A stretch of DNA of 64,000 bases, from positions 806,001-870,000 of the forward strand of contig NZ_LQZA01000001.1 in assembly GCF_001581925.1 (NCBI RefSeq), in the 5' to 3' direction. The notes beneath the pieces were generated by a model, which saw nothing but the letters and a program-made list of their open reading frames with translations, did not search any database and was not told the DNA's origin. Below are positions 17,528-28,922 of this stretch, piece after piece. Source of the stretch: Ferrovum sp. PN-J185 (GTDB lineage: Bacteria; Pseudomonadota; Gammaproteobacteria; Burkholderiales; Ferrovaceae). Position 1 is the stretch's first letter. Each line of letters starts with the position of its first letter. The translations under genes and the position numbers were made by a program.

Positions 17528-18631
17528 TTATGTCTGTAAATATTCTACAGTTTGCATTTCCACTAGTCTGCTTATTGTTCTATTAAATTCATTAAAAAAA
17601 GGACCCTCTGTATAGAGTTCTTCAGGAGTACCAGCAGCACTCATAATTAACTTAATCTTACGATCATATAAGATATCAATCAACATGGTAAAGCGCCTTG
17701 CTTCTTCTGCGTGAAAGGCATTCATAATTGGTACATTAGAAATAAGTACTGTATGGTAATTGTCAGCAATTTCTAAATAATCCAATTGAGAGCGTGGGCC
17801 GTGGCATAAAGCATCAAACTCAAACCAAATTACGCCATTTCCAAACCCATTAGTGGGTATTAATCGACCACAAATCTCTATTTGAGGATGGTAGTTTCGA
17901 TTAGTACATAATTCATTAAAAATGGCTTCCATTTGTTTTGAAACATCAACTGATAAAGGAGACAAATAGTAGTGAGAAGACTCATTTGAACGTTGACGAT
18001 GATCGATGGATCCAGAAAAATTAATAATATCTAATTTTTGTTTTATTAATTCAATAGCAGGAAGAAAACGTTCACGTTGTAATCCATCCGGATACAATTC
18101 CTCGGGAGCATAATTTGAAGTGATAACCAACACAACGCCCCAATGAATCATGTTTTGAAATAATCTCTCGAGTATCATTGCATCAGCAATATCACTTACA
18201 TGAAACTCATCAAAACATAATACTCTGTTTTGAACAGCTATTTCAGCAGCCACAATCTTTAAGGGATCTTTTTGGTGATTAACAACACGTAATCTATCCT
18301 GAATAGACGCCATGAACTCATGAAAATGTACGCGTTTTTTTCGTCTATAGGGTAAGGTATTAAAAAAAGCATCCATTAAGGCACTTTTTCCGCGACCTAC
18401 ACCACCATATAAATATAATCCTTTTGGTGGTGGTCTATTACCGAATGTTTTAGCTAATAAAGTTTGACGATACTTTTTAAAAGCCATCAACTCATCATGT
18501 AACTGCTGAAGCTTTTGAACAATACGTAATTGATCAGAATCAAACTCAAAGTCACTGCGTTGACTAAAATGGTTATACCAATCTAGTGGTCCTAAAAACT
18601 TTGCTGATGTCGTATTGTCTTTGCTATTCAC
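17528..18631 (-). CDS. zapE: Cell division ATPase ZapE (AFG1 family)
   Basis: A 367-residue AFG1/ZapE ATPase that associates with the Z-ring in proteobacteria. Walker A is LYGGVGRGKSALMDAFF (about residues 74-90), Walker B is VLCFDEFHVSDI, and a sensor segment VVLVITSNYAPEELY follows. It starts 2 bp after lpd. The lpd-zapE linkage is standard in betaproteobacteria and probably reflects operon history rather than a shared pathway. Confidence 0.93.
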   Translation of the reverse strand: MNSKDNTTSAKFLGPLDWYNHFSQRSDFEFDSDQLRIVQKLQQLHDELMAFKKYRQTLLAKTFGNRPPPKGLYLYGGVGRGKSALMDAFFNTLPYRRKKRVHFHEFMASIQDRLRVVNHQKDPLKIVAAEIAVQNRVLCFDEFHVSDIADAMILERLFQNMIHWGVVLVITSNYAPEELYPDGLQRERFLPAIELIKQKLDIINFSGSIDHRQRSNESSHYYLSPLSVDVSKQMEAIFNELCTNRNYHPQIEICGRLIPTNGFGNGVIWFEFDALCHGPRSQLDYLEIADNYHTVLISNVPIMNAFHAEEARRFTMLIDILYDRKIKLIMSAAGTPEELYTEGPFFNEFNRTISRLVEMQTVEYLQT

Positions 18632-18633
18632 GT

Positions 18634-20061
18634 TTACATATTTAAGGCTCTACCATCTACAGCTAAAGCTGCTTCATGAATTACTTCACTTAATGATGGA
18701 TGAGCATGAACAATACGAGCTAAATCTTCACTTGATGCTTTGAATTCCATGGCCACAACGGCTTCAGTAATTAACTCTGATGCAAATGGTCCGATTATAT
18801 GTATACCTAATATTTCATCAGTTGCTTGATGTGCAATAATTTTTACAAAGCCACGAGTTTCATTTAAACCCTTGGCGCGGCCATTGGCAGCAAAAGGAAA
18901 CTTTCCTACACGATAGGGAATATTATCTGATTTGAGTGATTGTTCAGTTTTGCCAACCCAAGCAATCTCAGGGGAAGTATAAATTACCCATGGAATGGTA
19001 TTAAAATTCACATGAGCAAATTGACCATTAATTGACTCAGCAACTGCTACTGCCTCTTCCTCAGCCTTATGAGCCAGCATAGGACCACGTACTACATCAC
19101 CGATAGCCCAAATTTTTGGATTGTCAGTTTGACAGTTATCATCTACTTTTACAAAGCCTCTCTCATCAATGGCAACACCAACCTTGTCACAGTGTAGATT
19201 ATCGGTATTCGGAATACGACCTATTGATACTATTAATTTATCAACAACAATCTTTTTAGGAATATCACCAATTTGATAACTAATAGTAATTTCCTTGTTT
19301 TTTATAGAAATATCACCTAATTTTGCAGAAAATTCAAAATTAAGTCCTAGATCCTTAGTAAATATTTTTAGTGCTTCAGTGGCTATATCTTTATCTGCAG
19401 TAGCTAATAGTGAATCCTGTGCTTCTAGAATAGTTACTTGGCTACCTAATCTTTTCCAAACACTACCCATTTCTAGACCAATTACACCAGAACCGATAAC
19501 ACCAAGACGTTGTGGTACAGATGAAAGTGAAAGTGCTCCTTCATTATCTAAAATGGATTTATTATCAAAGGGAAGATTTGGGAGTGAACGAGGTTTAGAT
19601 CCGGTAGCAATAATGACTTTTTCACCACACACTTCTTCACTATTACCGTTATTATCCACTTTGATAATAACACCAGACTCGTTTTCACCTACAAATGAAG
19701 CATGTCCATGAATGGAAGTGACCTTATTTTTTTTAAATAAGTAAGCCACCCCACCTGTTAATTCATTCACGATCTTTTGTTTTCGGGACTGCATCTTACT
19801 AATATCAATATTTGGATTGCTAACTGATATACCGTGATCAATAAAATCGTGACCTACTTTTGCAAATAATTCAGAAGACTCTAAAAGTGCTTTTGATGGG
19901 ATACAACCCACATTTAAGCAAGTTCCTCCCAAGCTTGGCTTACTCTCTTGATTAACAAATTTATCGATACAAGCTACATTCATACCAAGTTGTGCTGCAC
20001 GAACAGCAGCAATATACCCGCCAGGGCCGGCGCCAATGATTACCAGATCAAAATTTTTCAT
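18634..20061 (-). CDS. lpd: Dihydrolipoyl dehydrogenase (E3)
   Basis: A 475-residue flavoprotein disulfide oxidoreductase that reoxidises dihydrolipoamide of the 2-oxoglutarate dehydrogenase complex. It has the FAD motif IGAGPGGYIAA at the N-terminus, the redox-active disulfide GGTCLNVGCIPSK near residues 44-56, the NAD motif GVIGSGVIGLEMG and the C-terminal HAHPSLSEVIHEA that carries the catalytic His-Glu pair. It is 2 bp from sucB. Full length and intact. Confidence 0.97.
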   Translation of the reverse strand: MKNFDLVIIGAGPGGYIAAVRAAQLGMNVACIDKFVNQESKPSLGGTCLNVGCIPSKALLESSELFAKVGHDFIDHGISVSNPNIDISKMQSRKQKIVNELTGGVAYLFKKNKVTSIHGHASFVGENESGVIIKVDNNGNSEEVCGEKVIIATGSKPRSLPNLPFDNKSILDNEGALSLSSVPQRLGVIGSGVIGLEMGSVWKRLGSQVTILEAQDSLLATADKDIATEALKIFTKDLGLNFEFSAKLGDISIKNKEITISYQIGDIPKKIVVDKLIVSIGRIPNTDNLHCDKVGVAIDERGFVKVDDNCQTDNPKIWAIGDVVRGPMLAHKAEEEAVAVAESINGQFAHVNFNTIPWVIYTSPEIAWVGKTEQSLKSDNIPYRVGKFPFAANGRAKGLNETRGFVKIIAHQATDEILGIHIIGPFASELITEAVVAMEFKASSEDLARIVHAHPSLSEVIHEAALAVDGRALNM

Positions 20062-20063
20062 GT

Positions 20064-21263
20064 TTATATATCCAATAATAGTCTTGCTGGATCTTCTAAA
20101 GCATCTTTAATTGCAACCAAGGTTAATACGGCCTCACGTCCATCAATAATACGATGGTCATAAGACATTGCTAAATAATTCATTGGGCGAATTACAATTT
20201 GCCCATTTTCGACAACAGCACGTTCTTTTGTTGCGTGTACACCTAAAATAGCGGATTGAGGCGGATTAATAATAGGTGTTGATAACATTGATCCAAATAC
20301 CCCACCATTTGAGATGGAAAAAGTACCACCAGTTAGCTCTTCAAGGGTAATTTTTCCATCCTTTGCACGATTACCAAAATCAGCAATTTGCTTTTCTATA
20401 TCAGCAATACTAAGTTGATCAGCGTTTCTTAAGATAGGCACAACCAATCCTCTTGCACTACCAACTGCTATACCAATATCGTAATAACCATGATAAATAA
20501 TATCGTTTCCATCAATAGACGCATTAACAATAGGATATTTTTTAAGCGCTGCAACAGCTGCTTTCACAAAGAAAGACATAAATCCTAATTTAACACCATG
20601 CTCTTTTTCAAATTTCTCTTTATATTTATTACGCAAATCCATTACAGGTTGCATATTTACTTCATTAAAAGTTGTTAAAATTGCTGCTGTGGATTGTGAT
20701 TCCACAAGACGTTCCGCTACACGTGCTCTTAGTCTTGACATAGGAACACGTTGTTCAATCCGTTCACCGCTTAAAGTGGCAACTTGAACTGGGGCTGTGT
20801 TTGTTTTATTTTGTGCTAATTGACCGATAACATCAGCTTTAGTAACGCGACCACCTCGCCCACTACCCTCAATTTGCTTAATATCTAAATTATTTTCAAC
20901 TATAAGTTTTTTCGCGGCTGGCATCGCGACAGTAAGTGATGAAGTTTGCGTATCTTTTGAAGACTCAATTTGCTTTTCTGAAGAAGAATCTTTTTTATTT
21001 GCTAAAGATTCTTTATCAGCAACCGCGTCTGTATCTATAGTAGCAATGACTTCATTGCTGGTTACTTGATCACCTTGTTTTTTTAGGATTGAAATTAATT
21101 TCCCATTTACAGGAGCAGGTAATTCTAAAACCACTTTATCTGTTTCTACATCAATCAAATTTTCATCTCGAACAACCATATCACCAACAGATTTATTCCA
21201 TGTTAGCAATGTTGCCTCGGAAACAGACTCAGACAGTTGAGGTACCTTTACTTCAATAATCAT
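20064..21263 (-). CDS. sucB: 2-oxoglutarate dehydrogenase E2 (dihydrolipoyl succinyltransferase)
   Basis: A 399-residue E2 subunit. There is one lipoyl domain with the modified Lys in [13 protein letters not shown] (about residue 43), a linker rich in Ser/Lys/Gln, a peripheral-subunit-binding domain ([20 protein letters not shown], about 119-138) and the catalytic core ending in the [13 protein letters not shown] motif. It transfers the succinyl group to CoA in the TCA cycle. It starts 17 bp after sucA. Confidence 0.97.
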   Translation of the reverse strand: MIIEVKVPQLSESVSEATLLTWNKSVGDMVVRDENLIDVETDKVVLELPAPVNGKLISILKKQGDQVTSNEVIATIDTDAVADKESLANKKDSSSEKQIESSKDTQTSSLTVAMPAAKKLIVENNLDIKQIEGSGRGGRVTKADVIGQLAQNKTNTAPVQVATLSGERIEQRVPMSRLRARVAERLVESQSTAAILTTFNEVNMQPVMDLRNKYKEKFEKEHGVKLGFMSFFVKAAVAALKKYPIVNASIDGNDIIYHGYYDIGIAVGSARGLVVPILRNADQLSIADIEKQIADFGNRAKDGKITLEELTGGTFSISNGGVFGSMLSTPIINPPQSAILGVHATKERAVVENGQIVIRPMNYLAMSYDHRIIDGREAVLTLVAIKDALEDPARLLLDI

Positions 21264-21280
21264 AATATTCTCCGCATTTT

Positions 21281-24094
21281 TCAGGCAGTAATTGTTAATG
21301 CCGCATCTATTAAGGCTTTTTGTTGTTCATTATGTTTTGCTAAATAACCTACAGCAGGTGAAGCAGATGAAGGTCTTAACGCATAGGACAGTTTTTGATG
21401 TTTCAGTAAATGTCTATTCAAATAGTGTTGAATTCTATGCCATGCACCTTGATTACCAGGTTCTTCTTGTGCCCAGACAACAGATTTGGCATGGCTGTAT
21501 TTTTTGATTTCGTCAGCAAACTCGTTATGAGGGAAAGGATAAAGCTGTTCAAGGCGTATGATTGCTATATTCTCAATATTACGCACCTTTCTCTCAGCCA
21601 CTAAGTCGTAATAAACCTTACCACTACATACAACAAGACGCTCCACTTTATCTGCTTTCAGTTTTTCAACTTCAGAAATTACAGGTTTAAATCCACCAAC
21701 AGACAGTTCTTTTAATTCAGATGTTGCTTCTTTACGACGTAAGAGACTTTTTGGTGTAATAACAATAAGTGGTTTCCTCATCGGTCTTACCATCTGTCTT
21801 CTTAAAAGATGGAAAACTTGCGCAGGAGTACTTGGTACACAAACTTGAATGTTGTACTCGGCACATAGTTGAAGATATCTTTCTAAACGAGCTGAAGAAT
21901 GTTCAGGTCCCTGGCCCTCATAACCGTGTGGAAGTAATAATGTAAGCCCACATAATCTGCCCCATTTGCTTTCACCAGAACTGATAAATTGATCAATTAC
22001 TACCTGTGCTCCATTTGCAAAATCGCCAAATTGCGCTTCCCAAATAATTAATTGTCTAGGTTCCGTTGTTGCATAACCGTATTCAAAACCTAACACTGCC
22101 TCCTCGGATAAAATTGAATCAATTACCGTAAATTCAGGTTGATTGTCTTTTATGTGTTGTAGAGGAACATAAATTCCAGAATCCCAACTTTGTCTATTCT
22201 GATCATGTATCACCGCATGGCGATGGGAGAAAGTACCTCTTCCACAATCTTGGCCAGATAGACGTATACCGTACCCTTCATCTAATAATGATGCGTAGGC
22301 TAAGATTTCCCCCATACCCCAATCTAGCGGTAAATCTCCCTTACCCATTAACTTTCTATTATCAATGACACGTTGTACCGTTGGGTGTAATTTATATTCA
22401 GAAGGAATAGACGTTACCTTCTCGCCAAGTCTTTTCAAAACTTTGAGCGGTAAAGCAGTTGATGAATTAGCACGCCAATCTGATTGATTATAAATACCCC
22501 AATTAGCAGTAAAAGGACTTTGATAGCCATGAATTACTGTCTGATCGAGCAGTACACCCGCATCAAGAGCATCACGATAGGCTTGTACGTATTTATCACC
22601 GTCTCCTTTTGCAATAACATCATGATTCTCTAATTGGTCAGCATAAAGTTTTCTAGTAGTCAGTCGAGAGTTAATCTTTTTATACATCCATGGTTGCGTG
22701 ACCATAGGTTCATCTTGCTCGTTATGACCTAAGCGTCTGTAGCAAACCAAATCAATTACCACGTCAGAATGAAAGGTGTTTCTAAAATCTAGTGCAACTT
22801 GTGCGACTAATAAAACACTTTCAGGATCATCACCATTAACATGAAATACGGGGGCTTCAATCATCTTGGCAATGTCAGTACAGTATGTAGTAGAACGTGT
22901 GTCTCGTGGGTCAGAGGTGGTAAACCCAATTTGATTATTCACAACAATGTGTAATGTTCCACCTGTTGCATACCCTCTTGTTTTAGAGAGAGCCATGGTT
23001 TCCATAACAACACCTTGCCCAGCAAAGGCTGAATCACCATGTATGAGTACGGGTAAGACCTGGTCACCACTTATATCATTTCGTCTATCTTGCCTTGCTC
23101 TCACCGACCCTTCAACCACAGGATTAACAATTTCTAAATGAGAGGGATTAAAAGCGAGCGTTAAATGCACAGGCCCACCTGAAGTTTTGATATCTGAAGA
23201 AAACCCTTGATGATACTTCACATCACCAGAACTTAATTCTGAAGAATGCTTTCCTTCAAACTCTGAAAACAAATCTCTTGGCATTTTTCCAAGACAATTT
23301 ACAAGTACATTTAAACGACCTCTATGAGCCATTCCGATAACGATTTCCTTTGTTCCCGATGCCCCTGCTCGCTGAATGGTTTCATTTACAATAGGAATTA
23401 AGGATTCACCACCTTCCAATGAAAAACGTTTTTGTCCTACGTAACGAGTATGTAGATACCTTTCCAAGGTTTCTGCAGCCGTAATATGTTGCAGTAAACT
23501 TCTTTTGTCATCTGGGCTTAAATTTATTTTTGACCTAGACCCTTCAAAACGACTTTGAATCCAGCGCTTTTGTTCAGTACTGGTTAAGTACATGTATTCA
23601 ATCCCTACATGCTTACAATAAGTCTCTTTAAGCGCTTCAATAATACTTCTTAAAGTTGCACGGTGTGGACCGACTAACGAACCTGTATCAAACTCTGTAT
23701 CAAGGTCAGTGTCCTCTAAACCATAGTGTTTATAATCTAGCTCAGTAACAGCTTCGGATAAATGTCTTTGCAAAGGATCTAAATCAGCAATTCGATTACC
23801 CAAAAAACGATAGGCGTTAATTAACTGAAGTACACCAACTTGTTTAGGATTATGGCCTTGTGGAGGTGTAGAAATTGGTGCTTTATGTTTAGCATATAGC
23901 GCAAATTGTTCAATGATTTCACTGTGATTTATATCTTTAGACTTTGAATCAGATATTTTTTGTAATTCATCGAAATACTTACGCCAATCAGGATCTACGC
24001 TATCAGGATTCTCCAAATAATGTTCATATTGTTCTTCAATAAAGGGGGCATTCGAACCAAACAAATATGAGCTTTTAAGATCATCCTTAAACAT
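21281..24094 (-). CDS. sucA: 2-oxoglutarate dehydrogenase E1
   Basis: A 937-residue thiamine-diphosphate decarboxylase that begins the 2-oxoglutarate dehydrogenase reaction. The N-terminal segment [20 protein letters not shown] is the E2-binding region. [11 protein letters not shown] and [16 protein letters not shown] mark the ThDP-binding half; [16 protein letters not shown] and [10 protein letters not shown] mark the second half. A complete SucA rules out an interrupted TCA cycle such as the one seen in Methylophilaceae. It is 37 bp downstream of gltA. Confidence 0.97.
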   Translation of the reverse strand: MFKDDLKSSYLFGSNAPFIEEQYEHYLENPDSVDPDWRKYFDELQKISDSKSKDINHSEIIEQFALYAKHKAPISTPPQGHNPKQVGVLQLINAYRFLGNRIADLDPLQRHLSEAVTELDYKHYGLEDTDLDTEFDTGSLVGPHRATLRSIIEALKETYCKHVGIEYMYLTSTEQKRWIQSRFEGSRSKINLSPDDKRSLLQHITAAETLERYLHTRYVGQKRFSLEGGESLIPIVNETIQRAGASGTKEIVIGMAHRGRLNVLVNCLGKMPRDLFSEFEGKHSSELSSGDVKYHQGFSSDIKTSGGPVHLTLAFNPSHLEIVNPVVEGSVRARQDRRNDISGDQVLPVLIHGDSAFAGQGVVMETMALSKTRGYATGGTLHIVVNNQIGFTTSDPRDTRSTTYCTDIAKMIEAPVFHVNGDDPESVLLVAQVALDFRNTFHSDVVIDLVCYRRLGHNEQDEPMVTQPWMYKKINSRLTTRKLYADQLENHDVIAKGDGDKYVQAYRDALDAGVLLDQTVIHGYQSPFTANWGIYNQSDWRANSSTALPLKVLKRLGEKVTSIPSEYKLHPTVQRVIDNRKLMGKGDLPLDWGMGEILAYASLLDEGYGIRLSGQDCGRGTFSHRHAVIHDQNRQSWDSGIYVPLQHIKDNQPEFTVIDSILSEEAVLGFEYGYATTEPRQLIIWEAQFGDFANGAQVVIDQFISSGESKWGRLCGLTLLLPHGYEGQGPEHSSARLERYLQLCAEYNIQVCVPSTPAQVFHLLRRQMVRPMRKPLIVITPKSLLRRKEATSELKELSVGGFKPVISEVEKLKADKVERLVVCSGKVYYDLVAERKVRNIENIAIIRLEQLYPFPHNEFADEIKKYSHAKSVVWAQEEPGNQGAWHRIQHYLNRHLLKHQKLSYALRPSSASPAVGYLAKHNEQQKALIDAALTITA

Positions 24095-24131
24095 AATTTT
24101 TCCTCAATATGTTAATCAATATTTTTTATTA

Positions 24132-25427
24132 TTAACCACGTTTTGATACAGGCACCCAATCTCTTTGTGTTTGACCAATATAGAGTTGTCTTGGACGGCC
24201 AATTTTTTGTTCAGGATCAGAGATCATTTCATTCCATTGTGAAATCCAGCCAACTGTTCTACCTAAAGCAAATACTGCAGTAAACATACTTACAGGTATT
24301 CCTAAAGCTCTTAGAACAATGCCGGAATAAAAATCAACATTAGGATAAAGTTTTTTGGAAATAAAATATTCATCTTCAAGTGCGATACGTTCTAATTCAA
24401 GAGCCAATTTAAACATTGGGTCATCGTGTAAACCTAATTCATTAAGGACTTCATGACAGGTTTTACGCATCACACCAGCTCGTGGATCCATATTCTTGTA
24501 CACACGATGTCCAAACCCCATCAATCTAAAGGAGTCGTTTTTATCCTTAGCACGTGCTATGTATTTACCCACCTGAGAAACATCACCGATTTCAGCGAGC
24601 TGTTTTAATACCGCTTCGTTTGCTCCACCATGAGCTGGCCCCCATAGTGCGGCAATACCTGCTGCTATACATGCAAATGGATTAGCACCACTTGAACCTG
24701 CCAATCTAACTGTAGAAGTGGATGCATTTTGTTCATGATCTGCGTGTAGAGTAAGGATACGATCGAAGGCTTTCACTAATACGGGATTAGGTACATATTC
24801 CTCACAAGGCGTTGCGAACATCATATATAAGAAATTCGCTGCATAGCTGAGGTCATTTCTTGGGTACATAAAAGGTAAACCCGTATTGTAGCGATAACAC
24901 ATAGCAGCAATAGTAGGTACCTTTGCAAGAAGCCTAGTGGCAGATATGGCTCTATGTTCAGCGTTTGTAATATTCAAAGAATCATGATAAAAAGCAGATA
25001 AAGCCCCCACAACACCTACCATTACCGCCATGGGATGGGCGTCACGTCTAAATCCCTTGAAAAAGTTGGTTAATTGATCATGTACCATCGTATGGCGTCT
25101 AATATTTTGCTCAAAATCCATACGTTGTTTTTGATTTGGTAACTCGCCATTTAATAGTAAATAGCAGACTTCCATAAAATCGGATTGTTCGGCTAATTGT
25201 TCAATAGGGTAACCACGATAGTAAAGTAGACCTTGATCACCATCTATATAAGTAATTTCTGACTTACAGCTTGCTGTGGCTAAGAAACCTGGGTCATAAG
25301 TAAACATTCCCGTTTGGCCCAAACCACGGATATCAATCACATCAGGACCAATTGAACCAGAATAGATTGGTAACTCCACAGTTGTTCCATCTGGTGTTGT
25401 TAACTTTGCACTTTTATTGCTATCCAT
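24132..25427 (-). CDS. gltA: Citrate synthase (type II)
   Basis: A 431-residue hexameric-type citrate synthase condensing oxaloacetate and acetyl-CoA. Catalytic residues are visible in [25 protein letters not shown] and [10 protein letters not shown] (Asp). The N-terminal beta-domain ([20 protein letters not shown]) is that of the Gram-negative NADH-sensitive type. GGGAG lies about 6 nt upstream of the ATG. It lies between sdhE and sucA. A second, shorter synthase (prpC) is encoded divergently and is methylcitrate-specific. Confidence 0.97.
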   Translation of the reverse strand: MDSNKSAKLTTPDGTTVELPIYSGSIGPDVIDIRGLGQTGMFTYDPGFLATASCKSEITYIDGDQGLLYYRGYPIEQLAEQSDFMEVCYLLLNGELPNQKQRMDFEQNIRRHTMVHDQLTNFFKGFRRDAHPMAVMVGVVGALSAFYHDSLNITNAEHRAISATRLLAKVPTIAAMCYRYNTGLPFMYPRNDLSYAANFLYMMFATPCEEYVPNPVLVKAFDRILTLHADHEQNASTSTVRLAGSSGANPFACIAAGIAALWGPAHGGANEAVLKQLAEIGDVSQVGKYIARAKDKNDSFRLMGFGHRVYKNMDPRAGVMRKTCHEVLNELGLHDDPMFKLALELERIALEDEYFISKKLYPNVDFYSGIVLRALGIPVSMFTAVFALGRTVGWISQWNEMISDPEQKIGRPRQLYIGQTQRDWVPVSKRG

Positions 25428-25462
25428 GATTTGCTCCCTACACTAAATATAATTTATAAAAC

Positions 25463-25708
25463 TTAAGAATTTCTTATCTTATTCATTAACTCAATTTCTA
25501 GAATTTCTTGTGGATCCTTTCTTCCCATAGCCATATCTAAGAAATCATTATCTGAAAGTTGCAAGAAACCGTCGTAGACTGTAATCTCTTCTTCAGTTAA
25601 TGTATCTAAGTGTTTAGATAAAAAACGTTCCAGAAGCAAATCCATCTCCAGTAAACCTCTTCTACTACGCCAGAGAATTCGTTCTTTTCTGTTTTTATCT
25701 AATAGCAT
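25463..25708 (-). CDS. sdhE: Succinate dehydrogenase assembly factor SdhE
   Basis: An 81-residue protein needed for covalent FAD attachment to SdhA. It has the diagnostic RGLLEMDLLLERF (RGxxE motif) at about residues 17-29. It lies 3 bp after sdhB. Short and soluble; sequence and context both support the call. Confidence 0.94.
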   Translation of the reverse strand: MLLDKNRKERILWRSRRGLLEMDLLLERFLSKHLDTLTEEEITVYDGFLQLSDNDFLDMAMGRKDPQEILEIELMNKIRNS

Positions 25709-25711
25709 GGC

Positions 25712-26407
25712 TTATACAGATCTTTTGAGTAAGGCATCCTTAATCTTGCCAATAGCTTTAGTTGGATTAAGACCTTTTGGACAAACATCCACACAATTCA
25801 TAATCGTGTGACAACGGAATAAACGATAAGGGTCTTCTAGATTATCAAGTCGTTCATTGGTTGCCTCATCGCGTGTGTCTGCAATAAAACGATACGCTTG
25901 TAATAGTCCAGCTGGCCCAACAAACTTATCAGGATTCCACCAAAAAGATGGACATGAAGTACTACAGCAAGCACAAAGTACACACTCATATAACCCATTT
26001 AACTCCTCTCTGTCTTCAGGAGATTGAAGTCTTTCTTTCTGAGGAGGTGGATTATCATTTATTAGATAAGGTTTAACTGAATGATATTGCTTAAAAAACT
26101 GTCCCATATCGACAATCAAATCCCGAATTACAGGTAAACCTGGCAAAGGACGTAATACGACTGGTTCTTTTAAATCCTTTAATGGAGTAATACAGGCTAA
26201 CCCATTTTTTCCATTAATATTCATACCATCAGAACCACATACGCCTTCACGACAGGATTTTCTGAGACCAATACTATCATCTAGGGCTTTAATTTTTAAG
26301 ATTGCATCAAGTAACATTCTGTCTGTTGGAGCAAGCTCAATATCATAATCTTGCATATATGGTTTTTCATCAACTTCTGGATTGAAACGGTAAATACTGA
26401 ATTTCAT
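25712..26407 (-). CDS. sdhB: Succinate dehydrogenase iron-sulfur subunit
   Basis: A 231-residue iron-sulfur subunit passing electrons from SdhA flavin to quinone. It carries the 2Fe-2S cluster motif SCREGVCGSDGMNI and the C-terminal cluster cysteines CVLCACCSTSCPSFWW and CHTIMNCVDVCPKGLNP. The start chosen is the ATG at 26407 (MKFSIYRFNPEVDEKPY), with GGAG 6 nt upstream. The frame is open 16 codons further, into sdhA, but family length favours 26407. Confidence 0.96.
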   Translation of the reverse strand: MKFSIYRFNPEVDEKPYMQDYDIELAPTDRMLLDAILKIKALDDSIGLRKSCREGVCGSDGMNINGKNGLACITPLKDLKEPVVLRPLPGLPVIRDLIVDMGQFFKQYHSVKPYLINDNPPPQKERLQSPEDREELNGLYECVLCACCSTSCPSFWWNPDKFVGPAGLLQAYRFIADTRDEATNERLDNLEDPYRLFRCHTIMNCVDVCPKGLNPTKAIGKIKDALLKRSV

Positions 26408-26420
26408 TGTTAACTCCAAA

Positions 26421-28184
26421 TCAATAGACTCTGACTTTTGGTTCAAATGATTCAACGGTAAGTGGTTTTAAGTTCACTGGTTTGTAATCCATTCGATTAC
26501 CTTCTTGATACCATAAACTATGTTTCAACCAATTCTTATCATCACGTTCTTTAAAATCATCACGTGCATGAGCGCCACGACTCTCTTTTCGTGCTTCCGC
26601 AGAAACCAGTGTAGCCTCAGCAACAATAATAAGGTTTTCTAGTTCAAGCGCTTCGATACGCGCAGTATTGAAGACTTTACTTTTATCTTTAACATGCGTG
26701 TGTTTTACACGTTCAGCAACCTCTTTGATTTTATCAACTCCCTCGGAGAGAAGTTGTTCCGTACGGAAAACGCCTGCGTGGTTTTGTACAGTCCGACGTA
26801 ATTCTTGGCCAACCTCATGAACGCTTTCACCACTGGATGAATTATCAATTCTGGCAAGTCTAGATAAAGAGTAATCACCAGCATCTTTTGGTAAATCACG
26901 ATGCTGCGGATTGGTTTTTAACCATTCAACCAAATGGTCACCAGCCGACTTTCCAAACACCAATAAATCGAGCAACGAGTTAGTTCCTAAGCGGTTGGCA
27001 CCGTGTACTGATACACAAGCACATTCACCAATTGCATATAAACCCGGTACGATTGAATTTGGATTACCATTTTTAGGAACAACCACTTGTCCATAATAAT
27101 TTGTTGGGATACCTCCCATTTGATAATGGCAGGTTGGAACAACAGGAATGGGTTCCTTGATAGGATCAACATGTGCGAATTTAATAGCGATTTCACGTAT
27201 TCCTGGTAAACGCTTATTAATAACTTCTGGACCCAAATGGTCTAACTTGAGCAAAACATGGTCTTTTTCAGGTCCAACACCACGACCTTCTTTAATCTCC
27301 TGATCCATAGCACGAGATACTACATCACGGCTTGCTAAATCCTTCATCGTTGGCGCGTAACGTTCCATAAAGCGCTCACCCTGAGAATTCAACAATATCC
27401 CACCCTCGCCCCTCACGCCCTCTGTAATCAGAACACCGGCACCAGCAACTCCAGTTGGGTGGAATTGCCAAAATTCCATATCTTCAAGAGGAATTCCTGC
27501 ACGAGCAGCCATACCCATCCCATCACCAGTATTTATATAAGCATTAGTACTTGAACGATAAATACGTCCAGCTCCACCAGTAGCTAGCACAACGGCTTTA
27601 GACTGAAATAACATTACTTGACCAGTTTCCATCTCCATAGCAACTAGTCCTACAACTGCCCCTTCGTAGTCTCTAATTAAGTCCAGGGCTATCCATTCAA
27701 CAAAAAACTGACAGCGTGCCCTTACATTACGCTGATATAAGGTATGCAACATTGCATGACCGGTTCTGTCAGCGGCAGCACAGGCTCGTTGTACAGGTTT
27801 TTCACCAAAGTTTTGTGAATGACCACCAAAAGGACGTTGATAAATGGTTCCATCTGGATTTCTATCAAAAGGCATACCAAAGTGCTCAAGTTCATAAACA
27901 ACTTCAGTGGCTTTACGGCACATGAACTCAATTGCATCTTGATCACCTAAATAATCTGATCCTTTAATGGTGTCATACATGTGCCAAAGCCAATTGTCTT
28001 CTTGCATATTTCCAAGTGAAGCGCCTATGCCTCCTTGTGCTGCAACTGTATGAGATCGAGTAGGAAAGACTTTTGAAAAAACAGCAACACGATGTCCTGC
28101 TTCAGCAAGTTGTAAAGCAGCACGCAAACCAGAGCCACCACCCCCAACAATTAACGTATCAAAGATTTGTTTATTTAAAGCCAT
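26421..28184 (-). CDS. sdhA: Succinate dehydrogenase flavoprotein subunit
   Basis: A 587-residue flavoprotein that oxidises succinate to fumarate. It has FAD-binding [14 protein letters not shown], the flavinylation-site [37 protein letters not shown] and [17 protein letters not shown]. The C-terminal [15 protein letters not shown] is normal. It receives succinate both from the TCA cycle and from PrpB, whose gene is divergently encoded. It is 3 bp from sdhD. Confidence 0.97.
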   Translation of the reverse strand: MALNKQIFDTLIVGGGGSGLRAALQLAEAGHRVAVFSKVFPTRSHTVAAQGGIGASLGNMQEDNWLWHMYDTIKGSDYLGDQDAIEFMCRKATEVVYELEHFGMPFDRNPDGTIYQRPFGGHSQNFGEKPVQRACAAADRTGHAMLHTLYQRNVRARCQFFVEWIALDLIRDYEGAVVGLVAMEMETGQVMLFQSKAVVLATGGAGRIYRSSTNAYINTGDGMGMAARAGIPLEDMEFWQFHPTGVAGAGVLITEGVRGEGGILLNSQGERFMERYAPTMKDLASRDVVSRAMDQEIKEGRGVGPEKDHVLLKLDHLGPEVINKRLPGIREIAIKFAHVDPIKEPIPVVPTCHYQMGGIPTNYYGQVVVPKNGNPNSIVPGLYAIGECACVSVHGANRLGTNSLLDLLVFGKSAGDHLVEWLKTNPQHRDLPKDAGDYSLSRLARIDNSSSGESVHEVGQELRRTVQNHAGVFRTEQLLSEGVDKIKEVAERVKHTHVKDKSKVFNTARIEALELENLIIVAEATLVSAEARKESRGAHARDDFKERDDKNWLKHSLWYQEGNRMDYKPVNLKPLTVESFEPKVRVY

Positions 28185-28187
28185 TCA

Positions 28188-28532
28188 TTAACTCCAAAGA
28201 ATTAGTAATGCCCAAATACCATAACCAGATAAGGCAATAATGACACTTACTTGTAAGAAAAAACGTAAAGAAGTTGGTTTGATATAATCCATGAAAATAT
28301 CACGAACGCCAATCCAAGCATGTAATAAAAGTGAAACAATAAATAACAAAGTAGTTATTTTTACAAAGCGATTTGAAAACAACTGATGCAAATCTTGATA
28401 ACTAAATTTATCATTAATTAGTACAGTTAATGAAAAACCAATTGTGTACAGGGCCATTACAACAGCACTTACGCGCTGTATTACCCAGTCTTTCAAACCG
28501 TAATGCGCACCTACTACTACTCGTTTCACCAT
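28188..28532 (-). CDS. sdhD: Succinate dehydrogenase membrane anchor SdhD
   Basis: A 114-residue membrane protein with three hydrophobic helices. It starts VKRVVVGAHYGLKDWVIQRVSA, and LLHAWIGVRDIFMDYI contains the His expected to ligate heme b and the Asp-Tyr pair near the quinone site. With SdhC it anchors SdhAB and binds ubiquinone. It overlaps sdhC by 7 bp. Confidence 0.94.
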   Translation of the reverse strand: MVKRVVVGAHYGLKDWVIQRVSAVVMALYTIGFSLTVLINDKFSYQDLHQLFSNRFVKITTLLFIVSLLLHAWIGVRDIFMDYIKPTSLRFFLQVSVIIALSGYGIWALLILWS

Positions 28533-28912
28533 AATTTAACTCCAAATAAAACGGTAAGGATAATACTCACTGCCAAAACAACCATGCTAGATAAACGAGC
28601 GCCAGCTAGCTCAATACCTATATGCATATCTAATAATAAATAGCGTATACCGGCACAAAAGTGATGCAAGAATGACCACAGGATCATTATAAGTACTAGT
28701 TTGATTAAGAAATTGTCATATAGTGTTTGGATAATCTGGAAATCTGAAGGATTACCCAATACAGATTGAAGAGTGATGAGTAAAAGTGGCACGCCGATTA
28801 AGAATAACAAAGCGCCACTTACTCGATGCAATATTGAAACAATACCAGGTACAGGTAATTTTATAGTGGTTAAATCAAGGTTTTTGGGTCTTTTTTTAGT
28901 CATAATACTCAT
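28526..28912 (-). CDS. sdhC: Succinate dehydrogenase cytochrome b556 subunit SdhC
   Basis: A 128-residue membrane subunit with three transmembrane helices. KRPKNLDLTTIKLPVPGIVS, then ILHRVSGALLF (quinone-site Ser/Arg) and SFLHHFCAGIRYLLLD (heme-ligand His) match the family. AGAGGA lies 5 nt upstream of the ATG at 28912. Ten bp separate it from gntR, so no room exists for a separate strong promoter, and sdh is probably co-transcribed with the regulator. Confidence 0.95.
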   Translation of the reverse strand: MSIMTKKRPKNLDLTTIKLPVPGIVSILHRVSGALLFLIGVPLLLITLQSVLGNPSDFQIIQTLYDNFLIKLVLIMILWSFLHHFCAGIRYLLLDMHIGIELAGARLSSMVVLAVSIILTVLFGVKLW

Positions 28913-28922
28913 CGCAGTCCTC